From Pseudomonas alkylphenolica (GTDB taxonomy: Bacteria > Pseudomonadota > Gammaproteobacteria > Pseudomonadales > Pseudomonadaceae): DNA of 64,000 nucleotides. Positions 34,242 through 43,334 of the stretch are shown here, piece by piece (positions within the stretch are counted from its first letter, which is position 1; each line of letters opens with the position of its first letter). Below the pieces are notes generated by a model. That model saw only the letters and a list, made by a program, of their open reading frames with translations. It was not told where the DNA came from and did no database searches. A program made the position numbers and the translations under genes. Where the stretch lies: NCBI RefSeq assembly GCF_004025535.1, contig NZ_QJRG01000048.1, positions 498,933 through 562,932 on the forward strand, given 5' to 3'.

Positions 34242-35459
34242 TTAGCCGGCCACCCGCGCGCCCGGCGCAAAGCCATGACGGTGAGCGCGAGTGGCAATCA
34301 ACAAGGCCAGGCCGATCAACAGCAACAGCACCCAGGTGAAACTGCCCACGCCCCACTGCGTCAGCAACAGGCCGCCAAGCACACCGCCGGCCGCGATGGC
34401 CAGGTTCCACACCGTCACGATCATCGACTGAGCGACATCGGCGCCCTCTCCGGCCGCATCGGCACTGGCGGTTTGCAGCAAGGTCGGTGCACCGCCATAC
34501 GTCAACCCCCACAGCGCGACGCTGGCAAACACCAGCGCTGGCGACTGGCCGACAAACCCCAGCACCAGCGCCACCAGGGCAAAGCCAGCCAGGCTTAACA
34601 GCACCAGCCTGCGCAGATGGCGGTCAACCCAGGCGCCGACCAGGGCGATACCGGCCAGGGCCGCGATGCCGAACGTCAGCAGCACCAGGCTGGTACTGGC
34701 CGCCAGCCCCGCTGCCGCGAGGAACGGCACGATGTAGGTGTACAGCACGTTATGGGCCAGCACCCAGGTGAAAATCACCAGCAGCACCGCCAGCACCCCG
34801 GGCGTGCGCAGCACCTGGACAACACCCGGGCGCTGGCCGGGCTCGTGGCCGTCAAAGTCCGGCACCCGGCACAGCACCCAGACCACCAGGCCCAGGGTGG
34901 CAACCGACACCAGGGCAAAGGTCATCCGCCAGCCGATCAGCTCCCCCAGCCAGGTACCAGCGGGCACCCCGAGTGACAGCGCCACCGGCGCGCCAATCAT
35001 CGCCACCGCCATCGCCCGCCCTTGCTGCGCGGGGCTGACCATGCGCCGCGCGTGCCCGGCAATCACGCCCCAGGCGAGCCCGGCGGCGACGCCGGTCATG
35101 AAGCGTGCCAGCAGCGTCAGCGCATACGAGTGCGACAGCGCGGTCAGGGTGTTGAACAGCAAAAAGCCAATAATCGCCAGCAACAGCACCGGACGCCGGC
35201 GCCAGCCCTGCGTCAGGGTCACCAGCGGAATGGCGGTCAGCAATGAGCCCAGGGCATACACCGTCACCAGCTGCCCGCTCATGGCCTCACTGATCTGCAT
35301 GCCTGCCGAGATCTGCGCCAGCAGCCCGGCGGGCAAGGTTTCGCTGAGAATGGCAATGAAGCCGGTCATGGCCAGGGCCAACAAGCCGCTGAGCGGTAAC
35401 GGCGGTTCAATAACGTCGGGCGCCGATCGGGCATCGGCTGTGCAACTCATCTGAGTCAT
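34242..35459 (-). CDS. MFS transporter (DHA1/AraJ-like)
   Basis: 405 residues, with about 12 membrane segments. It contains LSETLPAGLLAQIS and the motif A-like stretch GWRRRPVLLLAIIG. DHA1-type exporters expel drugs, sugars or metabolites. ATG at 35459 has AGGAG upstream; an ATG three codons later is possible. It is divergent from a LysR gene 114 bp away. The substrate is unknown. Confidence 0.88.
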   Translation of the reverse strand: MTQMSCTADARSAPDVIEPPLPLSGLLALAMTGFIAILSETLPAGLLAQISAGMQISEAMSGQLVTVYALGSLLTAIPLVTLTQGWRRRPVLLLAIIGFLLFNTLTALSHSYALTLLARFMTGVAAGLAWGVIAGHARRMVSPAQQGRAMAVAMIGAPVALSLGVPAGTWLGELIGWRMTFALVSVATLGLVVWVLCRVPDFDGHEPGQRPGVVQVLRTPGVLAVLLVIFTWVLAHNVLYTYIVPFLAAAGLAASTSLVLLTFGIAALAGIALVGAWVDRHLRRLVLLSLAGFALVALVLGFVGQSPALVFASVALWGLTYGGAPTLLQTASADAAGEGADVAQSMIVTVWNLAIAAGGVLGGLLLTQWGVGSFTWVLLLLIGLALLIATRAHRHGFAPGARVAG

Positions 35460-35543
35460 GGTGAAACTCCTGGATAAAAGACCGGGACAACCTTACCGGC
35501 GGCGGCAACTGCGGAAAAAGACGGGTAGTATTCCGCACATCCA

Positions 35544-35557
35544 GGACATCGATGTCC
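35544..35557. promoter_or_regulatory. 14-bp palindrome between MFS and LysR genes
   Basis: GGACATCGATGTCC is a perfect palindrome, 16 bases upstream of the LysR start. CCGCA occurs on both sides of it (35533 and 35556). It is a likely operator for autoregulation or control of the divergent exporter (inference). Confidence 0.5.
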
Positions 35558-35573
35558 GCAATAGGAGTATCAG

Positions 35574-36488
35574 GTGGATAGCCTCAGTGGTTTTGTGGTG
35601 TTCGTGCGGGTAGCCGAAACCCGCAGCTTCGTCGCGGCCGCCCAGTCGCTGGGGGTCAGTGCCTCGGCCATTGGCAAGCGCGTTGCGCGTCTGGAAGCAC
35701 GCCTGGGCGTACGCCTGTTTCACCGCAGCACGCGCAGCATTACCCTCACCGCCGAAGGCATGGTGTTTCTCGAGCGCAGCCGGCGCATCCTGGCCGAAAT
35801 CGAAGCCACCGAACTGGAGATGTCGCAGTCCAACGAAACGCCGCGTGGCCGCCTGCGGGTGAGCCTGCCGCAAGTCACGGCACTGGTGATGCCGGCCTTG
35901 AGCGAATTCATGGCGCTGTATCCCGAGGTAGAACTGGACCTGGACTTCAGCGATCGCATGGTCGATATCGTCGGCGAAGGTTTCGATGTGGTGATGCGCG
36001 GCGGTACGCCCTCGGACTCGCGCCTGAAGGCGAAATTCCTCGGCCACTTCCACCACCTGCTGGTGGCATCGCCCGGCTACCTGCAACGCTGCGGCACCCC
36101 GCTGCACCCAGACGACCTGACCCGGCACACCTGCCTGCATTACCGGTTCCCCAGCAGTGGCAAGCTCGAGCGCTGGCCGTTACGTCGCGAACAGCCCGAG
36201 CGCGACTATGAAATCCCGGTGTCGATGGTCTGCAACCATGTCGAAACCCGGGTCTGCTTTGCCATGCGCGACCGTGGCATCACCTGCCTGCCGGACTTCG
36301 CCGTGCGCCAGCAATTGGCCAAGGGCGAGCTGGTCACCGTGCTTGACGACTATCTGGAGCGATGCGGCAGCTTCTACCTGCTGTGGCCATCCGGTCGGCA
36401 GATACCGCCACGCTTGCGGGTGTTCATCGACTTCATGGCTGAGCGGGTGTTCACCGAGCCTGAGCGCGACACCCCACCCGGCTATTAG
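35574..36488 (+). CDS. LysR-family regulator (probably of the adjacent MFS exporter)
   Basis: 304 residues from GTG 35574 (TAGGAG 7 bases upstream). The N-terminal wHTH (FVAAAQSLGVSASAIGKRVARLEARLG) and effector domain place it in the large subgroup with FDVVMRGG and YLQRCGTPLHPDDL, common in MFS or oxidoreductase neighbours. It is divergent from the MFS gene. Its end overlaps by 4 bp the end of the convergent next LysR gene. Confidence 0.9.
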   Translation: MDSLSGFVVFVRVAETRSFVAAAQSLGVSASAIGKRVARLEARLGVRLFHRSTRSITLTAEGMVFLERSRRILAEIEATELEMSQSNETPRGRLRVSLPQVTALVMPALSEFMALYPEVELDLDFSDRMVDIVGEGFDVVMRGGTPSDSRLKAKFLGHFHHLLVASPGYLQRCGTPLHPDDLTRHTCLHYRFPSSGKLERWPLRREQPERDYEIPVSMVCNHVETRVCFAMRDRGITCLPDFAVRQQLAKGELVTVLDDYLERCGSFYLLWPSGRQIPPRLRVFIDFMAERVFTEPERDTPPGY

Positions 36489-37405
36489 TCATACAAATAA
36501 TCGACCCCGTGCAACGGCGGTCGTGGCGCCCGGGCCAGCAGAAATTCACCCAGTGCCTGCACCTTTCGGGCCTGGGGACTGGACCTCGGCCAGGTCAGGT
36601 AGTAACCCTCTGCGGTGGCCACGGCCTGGGGGAACGGCAGCACCAGCCGGCCGCTGTCGAGCTCGCCCTGGGCCAGCAGCAAATCGACCACGGCAATGCC
36701 CGCGCCCTGTTGTGCAGCACTGATGCCCTGGTCGAGGGTGTCGAATAACTGGCCACGGTCGATCGCTACCTGCCCGGCCCCCAGCCTGGTTAGCCAGCGT
36801 CGCCAGTCACGGCGGTCGGCAGACGGGTGCAGCAGCTCACAGCGGTTCAAGGCGTCGAGGCCCTGTGCCGTCACTGCCAGGTGGTCGGGGCTGCACACCG
36901 GCACCAACCACTCATCAAACAGTTTGAGGCTGTCGGTTTCAGCGGCGAAACGCCCGTCAGACAGTAGAATCGCAGCCTCGAACGGTTCGCTGTAGAAATC
37001 GACATGGTCGATATCCATCCATACGCTGGAGAGCTGCACCCGGCTATGTGCATCGTGCTGGCGGAATTGCTCGAGTACCTTCAGCAGCCAGCGTACGGTG
37101 AGGGTCGAAGGCGCCTTCAGGCGTATGGCGTTGCGATCCTGTTTGAGCAGCCCGCAGGCATTTTCGATGATTTTGAATCCAACCTTGAGCTCCTGGGCCA
37201 GTAGCCGCCCCGGTTCGGTCAGGGTGATCTTCGGGCCGCGACGTTCGAACAGTGCACAGTCGAACACGCCTTCCAGCGTCTTGATGTGATGGCTGATCGC
37301 GCCTTGCGTCAGGGCCAGCTCCTGCGCCGCACGGGTAAAAGAGCCGTACCGTGCGGTCACTTCAAATGCCCGCAGGGCCTGCAGGGCCGGAATACGTTCG
37401 GACAT
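36485..37405 (-). CDS. LysR-family regulator, GcvA-like
   Basis: About 306 residues. The wHTH (ALQALRAFEVTARYGSFTRAAQELALTQGAISHHIKTLE) is GcvA-type; the effector domain includes WMDIDHVDF and DGRFAAETDSL. Start at 37405 (MSERIPALQAL) or 37420, both ATG; neither has a clear Shine-Dalgarno. It is divergent from a LysE-type exporter 111 bp away, suggesting it controls that gene (inference). Confidence 0.87.
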   Translation of the reverse strand: MSERIPALQALRAFEVTARYGSFTRAAQELALTQGAISHHIKTLEGVFDCALFERRGPKITLTEPGRLLAQELKVGFKIIENACGLLKQDRNAIRLKAPSTLTVRWLLKVLEQFRQHDAHSRVQLSSVWMDIDHVDFYSEPFEAAILLSDGRFAAETDSLKLFDEWLVPVCSPDHLAVTAQGLDALNRCELLHPSADRRDWRRWLTRLGAGQVAIDRGQLFDTLDQGISAAQQGAGIAVVDLLLAQGELDSGRLVLPFPQAVATAEGYYLTWPRSSPQARKVQALGEFLLARAPRPPLHGVDYLYD

Positions 37406-37516
37406 GCTCGCCCCGATCATGAGTAAAACTAATAGCAGGCCATAACAACACGCCTTTTACAAGGTTTCACCGGGTGCCGAGAATGCCGAGCTTCCCTTTT
37501 AAACCCTGAGCGACCG

Positions 37517-38134
37517 ATGAACTCTGCCCTGCTGCTGACCTATGCGTTCACCGTTTTTCTGTTGATTGCGACCCCAGGCCCCGTCGTGGCGCTGGTCATC
37601 AATACCGCGGCCCGCGTCGGGCCAAGGCAAGCCATGCTCACCGCCCTGGGCACCAACGGCGCGTCACTGATGCTGATTGTGCTCGCCGCCAGTGTGATCC
37701 TGACCAGCAAGGTCATCGCGCCGCACGTGCTGTCCGCCTTGAGCTTGCTGGGGTGCCTGTTCATTGGTTACCTGGGGATTACTACGGTACGTCAGGCGCT
37801 GACCAGCGCCCGCTGCGATGAGCTGGCTGCAACTCGACCGGGCGGCTTCTGCAAGGGGCTGGTCGTGGGGCTGTCGAACCCGAAAGACATTCTGTTCTTC
37901 GTGGCGTTCTTCCCCCAGTTCATTCAGGTGACTGCCGACACCCGCCACAGTCTGTTGTTGCTGTCACTGGTGTGGATCGTCATCGATATGACCATTCTGG
38001 GCCTGTACATCCTCATTACCCTCAAGCTGGCCACACCACGCCAACACCGCCTGATCAGCCTGACCAGCGGCGTCGCGTTGCTAGTGATTGCAGTCATGGG
38101 CCTGTTCTACAATCTCAGCGCATTCTGGAACTGA
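37517..38134 (+). CDS. LysE/RhtB family amino-acid exporter
   Basis: 205 residues with about six membrane segments. The family's N-terminal PGPVVALVINTAARVGPRQAM is near residue 21, and GLSNPKDILFFVAFFPQFI near 110. Exports an amino acid or a derivative. It is divergent from the GcvA-like LysR gene. The substrate is unknown. The Shine-Dalgarno is weak. Confidence 0.9.
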   Translation: MNSALLLTYAFTVFLLIATPGPVVALVINTAARVGPRQAMLTALGTNGASLMLIVLAASVILTSKVIAPHVLSALSLLGCLFIGYLGITTVRQALTSARCDELAATRPGGFCKGLVVGLSNPKDILFFVAFFPQFIQVTADTRHSLLLLSLVWIVIDMTILGLYILITLKLATPRQHRLISLTSGVALLVIAVMGLFYNLSAFWN

Positions 38135-38256
38135 TACCACGCGGCTTTCGGTGCCGGGCCTCACGGGTTAAAATGCACGCCCTACCCAGGCCCCTTCGAA
38201 CCCCACTATGGACAGTCGGATTGAAACCTGAACATAACCGCGACGCCAGTTATTGC

Positions 38257-38982
38257 ATGCCCAACCGCCCAACATCGTTTCGCACAGGCTTATCACGGGT
38301 ACGCGCGCTTATTCTGGGCAGCGTGTTGGCCGTATTGACGCCGGCGTTTGCCGACGACCTGCGAATCGACCCGCATGCCGACCTGCTGTACCGTCAGGCC
38401 GTGAGCCTGATGGAAGAAACCGACAACCAGTACCGCACCTTCAACCTCAAGGCCAGCACCACCGATCAGGACCTGGCGCAGCAGGGCCAGGCCATGGGGC
38501 GGACCCTGGCACCGGCAGTGAGCCTGTTGGAGAAAGCGGTAGCGCTTGACCACCCGGTGGCTCGCTATCGCCTGGCGCTGTACTACATGACGTACTTGCC
38601 TGCCAGCCAGATCCCCGCTGCGGCCTGCCCGTTGTTGCAAACCAGCCTTGCACAAGGCTTTGCCCCGGCGGCCCTGGGGGTGGAAACCTGGTGCAGCGAT
38701 TACCGTCACAGCAGCGCGTTTGCCAACGATCTGCAAAACGTCCCGGCGATGACCAACCGCTACGCCTCCTACTACCCGCAGCCGGCCGTACGCTTGCAGT
38801 GCACCCGCGAGCAGCCGCAGGGGCTGGCGATGCAGTGGGGCCGACAGCGTGACTACCAGGCCGAAATCTACCGGCTGCAAGGCTATGACGACCTCGATCA
38901 GCGCGAGTACTTCTGGCAAAAAGCCGTCGAACTCAACGGCTGCTTCGCCGTCCGTCAGCACTTGCTCAGCCTCCATCACTGA
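38257..38982 (+). CDS. Secreted helical-repeat protein (Sel1/TPR-like), function unknown
   Basis: 241 residues from ATG 38257. The N-terminus (LSRVRALILGSVLAVLTPAFADD) reads as a signal peptide, so a periplasmic location is likely. The middle (LLEKAVALDHPVARYRLALYYMTYL...ACPLLQTSLAQGF) resembles Sel1/TPR helical repeats and contains several cysteines. An in-frame extension to 37972 would run through the LysE gene and is rejected. No clear Shine-Dalgarno is visible; a TTG at 38221 is another possible start. I do not recognise a specific function. Confidence 0.65.
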   Translation: MPNRPTSFRTGLSRVRALILGSVLAVLTPAFADDLRIDPHADLLYRQAVSLMEETDNQYRTFNLKASTTDQDLAQQGQAMGRTLAPAVSLLEKAVALDHPVARYRLALYYMTYLPASQIPAAACPLLQTSLAQGFAPAALGVETWCSDYRHSSAFANDLQNVPAMTNRYASYYPQPAVRLQCTREQPQGLAMQWGRQRDYQAEIYRLQGYDDLDQREYFWQKAVELNGCFAVRQHLLSLHH

Positions 38983-39084
38983 GCCTGTCCAGGTACGCGC
39001 GCAAGCGGGACAGCAAGATCGTTCAAGTCAGCCGCGCGCAGCTCTGGCATGCTGTGCAACCTTTTTCAGTTGTTGCAGATTTCC

Positions 39085-39783
39085 ATGTCCAGTCCGCCGT
39101 TCGCCCGTCAGGCTTTCATTCAGGGCGCCATCGCCATCCTGCCGCTGTCCCTGGCCGTTGCCCCGTGGGGGCTGCTGGCCGGTTCCATGGCCATCGAGGC
39201 CGACCTCACCCCCTGGGAAGGCCAGGGCCTGTCTGCCATCGTTTTTGCCGGAGCAGCACAACTCGTCGCCATTGGCATGATCAAAGGCGGGGCCAACCTG
39301 TTTTCCATTCTGTTGACCACCCTGTTGCTGACCTCTCAGCACCTGCTGTACGGGCTATCGATGCGCCCGGTGCTGTCAGGGCTGCCGACCCGCTGGCGCC
39401 TGGGGCTGGGCTTTCTGCTCACCGACGAATTCTTCGCCCTCACCAGTCAGTATGACCAGCAGCAGTTCAACCGCTGGTACGCCCTCGGGGTGGGGCTGAC
39501 GTTCTACATTGCCTGGAACCTGTTCACCCTGGCCGGGATCATTCTGGGGCAGAACATCCCGCACCTGGATCAACTCGGCCTGGACTTTTCCATCGTCGCC
39601 ACCTTCGTCGCCCTGATCGCCCCGCTGGTGCGCAACGTGCCGACCGTGGTGTGTGTCGCGGTGTCTCTGTTCAGTTCAGTGCTGTTCAGCTTCTGGCACT
39701 GGGAAACCGGCCTGGTTGCCGCCGGCCTGCTGGGCATGAGCGCCGGTTTCATCTGCCAGAAATTCAGTGGAGCACGTTCATGA
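39085..39783 (+). CDS. azlC: AzlC-family branched-chain amino acid export permease subunit
   Basis: 232 residues with five or more membrane segments, and AzlC features (FIQGAIAILPLSLAVAPWGLLAGSMA; FAGAAQLVAIGMI). With AzlD it forms a two-subunit exporter. Start ATG 39085; the upstream frame to 39049 is not favoured, and the Shine-Dalgarno is weak. Its TGA overlaps the azlD ATG (ATGA). Confidence 0.9.
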   Translation: MSSPPFARQAFIQGAIAILPLSLAVAPWGLLAGSMAIEADLTPWEGQGLSAIVFAGAAQLVAIGMIKGGANLFSILLTTLLLTSQHLLYGLSMRPVLSGLPTRWRLGLGFLLTDEFFALTSQYDQQQFNRWYALGVGLTFYIAWNLFTLAGIILGQNIPHLDQLGLDFSIVATFVALIAPLVRNVPTVVCVAVSLFSSVLFSFWHWETGLVAAGLLGMSAGFICQKFSGARS

Positions 39784-40103
39784 TCTTTGCCTTGATCATT
39801 GGTATGGGGCTGCTGGTGTTTCTCAACCGTTATGCCTTTCTCGAACCCCGCCTGCCACTGCGCCTGAGCTCCAACGCGCGGCAGTTTCTCGGCTTTGCCG
39901 TACCGGGTATGCTCACGGCGATCTGCGGACCGATCATTTTCCTGCCCGGCCACCAGCTCGACCTGAGTCTGGCCAACCCCTACCTGCTCGGTTCAGTGGT
40001 GGCGGTGGTGCTGGTGCTGTTGACCCGCAGTACCTTGATCAGCATGCTGGTGAGCATGGCTTTCTTCTTTGTCTTTCGCTGGTGGTTGAACGGCAGCCCA
40101 TGA
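39780..40103 (+). CDS. azlD: AzlD-family subunit of branched-chain amino acid exporter
   Basis: 107 residues, three to four hydrophobic segments, with FLNRYAFLEPRLPLRLS and FAVPGMLTAICGPIIF, typical of AzlD. It overlaps azlC at its start and the AraC gene at its end, each by 4 bp. The three are therefore translated as a coupled unit. Confidence 0.9.
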   Translation: MIFALIIGMGLLVFLNRYAFLEPRLPLRLSSNARQFLGFAVPGMLTAICGPIIFLPGHQLDLSLANPYLLGSVVAVVLVLLTRSTLISMLVSMAFFFVFRWWLNGSP

Positions 40104-40945
40104 ACGCAGCACTGCAGGAACAGACCCGCTTCTGGCAAGCCCCGGCATTGGGCGATATCGAGCTGCTGCACGCCCGGTATTTCCAGCAGCGCTTTGCCCC
40201 GCATGTGCATGAAGGTTACGTGATCACCATCATTGAGTCCGGTGCCCAGCGTTTCTGGCACCGCGGCGCCGAGCACCTGGCGCCGGTGGGCAGCATGGTG
40301 TTGATCAACCCCGACGAACTGCACACCGGGGCAAAGGCCCACGAGCAAGGCTGGCGCTACCGCGGGTTCTATCCGGACAGTGAACGCATCACCGGTGTAC
40401 TCGATGAGCTGGAACTCAAGCGCAACGGCCTGCCCAGCTTCGAGGCCAGCGTGCTGCACGACCCGCAACTGGCGAAAGCCTTCAGTTGGCTGCACTGCTC
40501 GGCCGAACACGGCGCCAGTGCCCTGGAGCAACAGACCGCCTGGCGCGAGGCGGTGTTGCTGCTGGTGCAGCGCCACGCCCGGGTCGACGGCGTGGCCAGT
40601 GTGCGTACGCCTGGCAATGAGCCCTGCGCCGTGGCCCGGGCCAAGGAGCTAATGGACAGCCGCCTGGCCTACCCGCCGTCACTGCACGAGCTGGCCGAGG
40701 CGGTGAACCTCTCGCCGTTTCACTTTGCCCGGGTGTTTCGCCAGGCCACTGGCCTGCCGCCGCACGCCTGGCTCAAGCAACGACGCCTGAGTCGTGCCCG
40801 GGAACTGCTGAAAAGCGACTGCCTGCCGTTCAACGTCGCCTTTGCATTGGGCTTTTCTGACCAGAGTCACCTGAACCGCCAGTTCAAGCAGGCGTACGGG
40901 GTGACCCCGGGAGAGTACCGCCGTGCCTGTGTTGGCGAGGCCTGA
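40100..40945 (+). CDS. AraC-family regulator coupled to azlCD
   Basis: 281 residues. An AraC-type cupin sensor is at about 25-110 (HARYFQQRFAPHVHEGYVITII, with the HxH pair, and LINPDELHTGAK). The double helix-turn-helix lies at about 180-275 (LHELAEAVNLSPFHFARVFRQATGLPPHAWL; VAFALGFSDQSHLNRQFKQAYGVTPGEYR). It probably responds to an amino acid and controls its own operon (inference). It overlaps azlD by 4 bp and is followed by a strong terminator. Confidence 0.92.
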   Translation: MNAALQEQTRFWQAPALGDIELLHARYFQQRFAPHVHEGYVITIIESGAQRFWHRGAEHLAPVGSMVLINPDELHTGAKAHEQGWRYRGFYPDSERITGVLDELELKRNGLPSFEASVLHDPQLAKAFSWLHCSAEHGASALEQQTAWREAVLLLVQRHARVDGVASVRTPGNEPCAVARAKELMDSRLAYPPSLHELAEAVNLSPFHFARVFRQATGLPPHAWLKQRRLSRARELLKSDCLPFNVAFALGFSDQSHLNRQFKQAYGVTPGEYRRACVGEA

Positions 40946-40964
40946 CTGGCCGGGCAACAGGCAT

Positions 40965-41007
40965 AAAAAAACGCCGCATCACCTCAACGATGATGCGGCG
41001 CTTTTTC
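40965..41007. terminator. Bidirectional terminator between AraC gene and ahpF
   Basis: A perfect 10-bp stem (CGCCGCATCA / TGATGCGGCG) with a 9-base loop is preceded by AAAAAAA and followed by CTTTTTC. It can end both the azl transcript and the ahpF transcript. Confidence 0.92.
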
Positions 41008-41016
41008 AGCAGCCGG

Positions 41017-42579
41017 TCAAGCCGGTGCCGAAGTCCGGATCAGGTGATCGAAGGCGGCCAGCGACGCCTTGGCGCCCTCGCCCACGGCAATCACGATCTG
41101 CTTGTACGGCACCGTGGTGACGTCACCGGCGGCAAACACACCCGGCAGGTTGGTCTGGCCACGGGCATCGACAATGATCTCGCCACGCGGCGACAGCTCG
41201 ACCGTGCCTTTGAGCCAGTCGGTGTTGGGCAACAGGCCGATCTGTACAAAGATCCCCTCCAGCGCGATGTCGTGCAGCGTATCGCTGGTGCGATCCTTGT
41301 AGCGCAGGCCGTTGACCTTCTCTCCGTCACCGAGCACTTCGGTGGTCAGCGCACTGGTGATCACCTTCACGTTCGGCAGGCTGTGCAGTTTGCGTTGCAG
41401 TACGGCGTCGGCGCGCAGCTGGCTGTCGAACTCGATCAGCGTCACCTGGGCCACGATACCGGCCAGGTCGATGGCCGCTTCCACGCCCGAGTTGCCGCCA
41501 CCAATCACTGCCACGCGCTTGCCCTTGAACAGCGGGCCATCACAGTGCGGGCAGTAGGCAACGCCACGGCTACGGTATTCTTTTTCACCCGGCACGTTCA
41601 TTTCACGCCAGCGCGCACCGGTGGCCAGGATCACGGTCTTGGCCTTGAGCGAGGCACCACTGGCCAGGCGTACTTCGTGCAGGCCGCCGTCGGCGCCCGG
41701 GATGAGCGCCTCGCCGCGCTGCAGGTTCATGATGTCGACGTCGTACTGCTTGACGTGCTCTTCCAGCGCCATGGCCAGTTTCGGCCCTTCGGTTTCCTGT
41801 ACCGAGATGAAGTTCTCGATGGCCATGGTGTCGAGCACCTGACCGCCGAAGCGCTCAGCGGCAACCCCGGTACGAATGCCTTTACGTGCAGCATAAATGG
41901 CCGCCGCTGCACCCGCCGGGCCTCCTCCTACTACCAGTACGTCAAAGGCATCCTTGGCGTTGATCTTCTCGGCCTGGCGCTCGCTGGCGCTGGTGTCCAG
42001 CTTGGCAACGATTTCTTCCAGGCCCATGCGGCCCTGGCCAAACACTTCACCGTTGAGGTAGACGCTCGGCACGGCCATGACCTTGCGCGCTTCGACTTCG
42101 GCCTGGAACAGCGCACCGTCGATGGCGACATGGCGCACGTTGGGGTTGAGCACCGCCATCAGGTTCAGCGCCTGGACCACGTCCGGGCAGTTCTGGCACG
42201 ACAGCGAGAAGTAGGTTTCAAAGTTGAACTCCCCTTTGAGCGTGCTGATCTGCTCGATCAGTTCTGCGCTGGCCTTGGACGGATGACCGCCAACCTGCAG
42301 CAGCGCAAGCACCAGCGAGGTGAATTCGTGGCCCATGGGGATGCCGGCAAAGCGCAGGCTGATGTCGGCACCGGGGCGATTGAGCGAGAACGAGGGGCGA
42401 CGGGCGTCGCTGCCGTCCTCACGCAAGGTAATCAGAGTGGACAGGCTGGCGATTTCAACCAGCAGGTCGCGCAATTCGCGGGATTTCGCGCCGTCATCGA
42501 GGGAAGCAACGATCTCGATCGGCTGAGTGACCCGCTCCAGGTAGGTTTTCAACTGAGTTTTAAGCGTGGCGTCCAACAT
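41017..42579 (-). CDS. ahpF: Alkyl hydroperoxide reductase subunit F
   Basis: 520 residues. The N-terminal thioredoxin-like pair has the CQNC redox site (about residue 129-132). The FAD domain has VVGGGPAGAAAAIYAARKG, and the thioredoxin-reductase-like disulfide is CPHC (about 342-345), with the NAD site GGGNSGVEAAIDLAG. It uses NADH to recharge AhpC. The start at 42579 follows AAGGAA. It lies downstream of ahpC, on the same strand, across a hairpin. Confidence 0.96.
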   Translation of the reverse strand: MLDATLKTQLKTYLERVTQPIEIVASLDDGAKSRELRDLLVEIASLSTLITLREDGSDARRPSFSLNRPGADISLRFAGIPMGHEFTSLVLALLQVGGHPSKASAELIEQISTLKGEFNFETYFSLSCQNCPDVVQALNLMAVLNPNVRHVAIDGALFQAEVEARKVMAVPSVYLNGEVFGQGRMGLEEIVAKLDTSASERQAEKINAKDAFDVLVVGGGPAGAAAAIYAARKGIRTGVAAERFGGQVLDTMAIENFISVQETEGPKLAMALEEHVKQYDVDIMNLQRGEALIPGADGGLHEVRLASGASLKAKTVILATGARWREMNVPGEKEYRSRGVAYCPHCDGPLFKGKRVAVIGGGNSGVEAAIDLAGIVAQVTLIEFDSQLRADAVLQRKLHSLPNVKVITSALTTEVLGDGEKVNGLRYKDRTSDTLHDIALEGIFVQIGLLPNTDWLKGTVELSPRGEIIVDARGQTNLPGVFAAGDVTTVPYKQIVIAVGEGAKASLAAFDHLIRTSAPA

Positions 42580-42613
42580 ACGGGCGATTCCTTTTTCAAA
42601 CGGTAGAAATAAC

Positions 42614-42641
42614 AACGCCCGGGCGAAAGCGCCCGGGCGTT
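42614..42641 (-). terminator. Hairpin between ahpC and ahpF
   Basis: AACGCCCGGGCG and its complement form a 12-bp stem with a 4-base loop, 60 bases after the ahpC stop on the minus strand. The following TTGTTATTT is T-rich, so it would terminate partly and keep AhpC in excess of AhpF (inference). Confidence 0.75.
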
Positions 42642-42700
42642 TTGCGGGGCGGTGACACTGTCAGGTGCGGCAGGCCGCCGCCCTCGGCTGGTTCACGGTC

Positions 42701-43264
42701 TTAGATCTTGCCGACCAGGTCCAGCGATGGCGCCAGAGTGGCTTCGCCTTCTTTCCACTTGGCCGGGCAGACTTCGCCTGGGTGGGCAGCGACGTACTGG
42801 GCAGCCTTGATCTTGCGCAGCAGTTCGCTGGCATCACGGCCTACACCGCCGTCGTTCAGTTCAACGATCTTGATCTGGCCTTCAGGGTTGATCACGAAGG
42901 TGCCACGGTCAGCGATGCCGGCTTCTTCGATCAGCACGTCGAAGTTGCGCGAGATCACGTGAGTCGGGTCACCGATCAGCGGGTACTGGATCTTGCCGAT
43001 GGTGTCCGAGGTGTCGTGCCAGGCTTTGTGGGTGAAATGGGTGTCGGTCGACACGCCGTAGATTTCCACGCCCAGGTCTTTGAACTCGGCGTAGTTGTCG
43101 GCCAGGTCGCCCAGCTCGGTCGGGCAGACGAAGGTGAAGTCGGCTGGGTAGAAGAACACCACGGACCATTTGCCCTTGAGATCGGCATCAGACACTTCGA
43201 CGAACTTGCCCTGGTGGTAAGCAGTGGCTTTGAACGGTTTTACCTGGCTGTTGATGATAGGCAT
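42701..43264 (-). CDS. ahpC: Alkyl hydroperoxide reductase subunit C (peroxiredoxin)
   Basis: 187 residues. The peroxidatic Cys is C47 in FVCPTELGDLAD, the resolving Cys is in the late GEVCPAKW, and active-site FFYPADFTF precedes. It reduces organic peroxides and hydrogen peroxide, recycled by AhpF. It is the upstream gene of the pair, transcribed from the region holding an OxyR-like site. Confidence 0.97.
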   Translation of the reverse strand: MPIINSQVKPFKATAYHQGKFVEVSDADLKGKWSVVFFYPADFTFVCPTELGDLADNYAEFKDLGVEIYGVSTDTHFTHKAWHDTSDTIGKIQYPLIGDPTHVISRNFDVLIEEAGIADRGTFVINPEGQIKIVELNDGGVGRDASELLRKIKAAQYVAAHPGEVCPAKWKEGEATLAPSLDLVGKI

Positions 43265-43334
43265 AAGTGACTCTCCTTCAGGGGGTTGAAAAACTTGATG
43301 GGAGAATCGTAGCTAATACATTCGCTCAATGCTC

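Noticed and set aside
37972..38256. N-terminal extension of the secreted repeat protein
   Set aside because: It would lie across the end of the LysE gene; the signal-peptide-like segment begins after 38257.
40990..42606. Long plus-strand open frame (538 codons) opposite ahpF
   Set aside because: It is antisense to a complete, motif-bearing ahpF gene and shows no recognisable domain; high GC leaves such frames open by chance.
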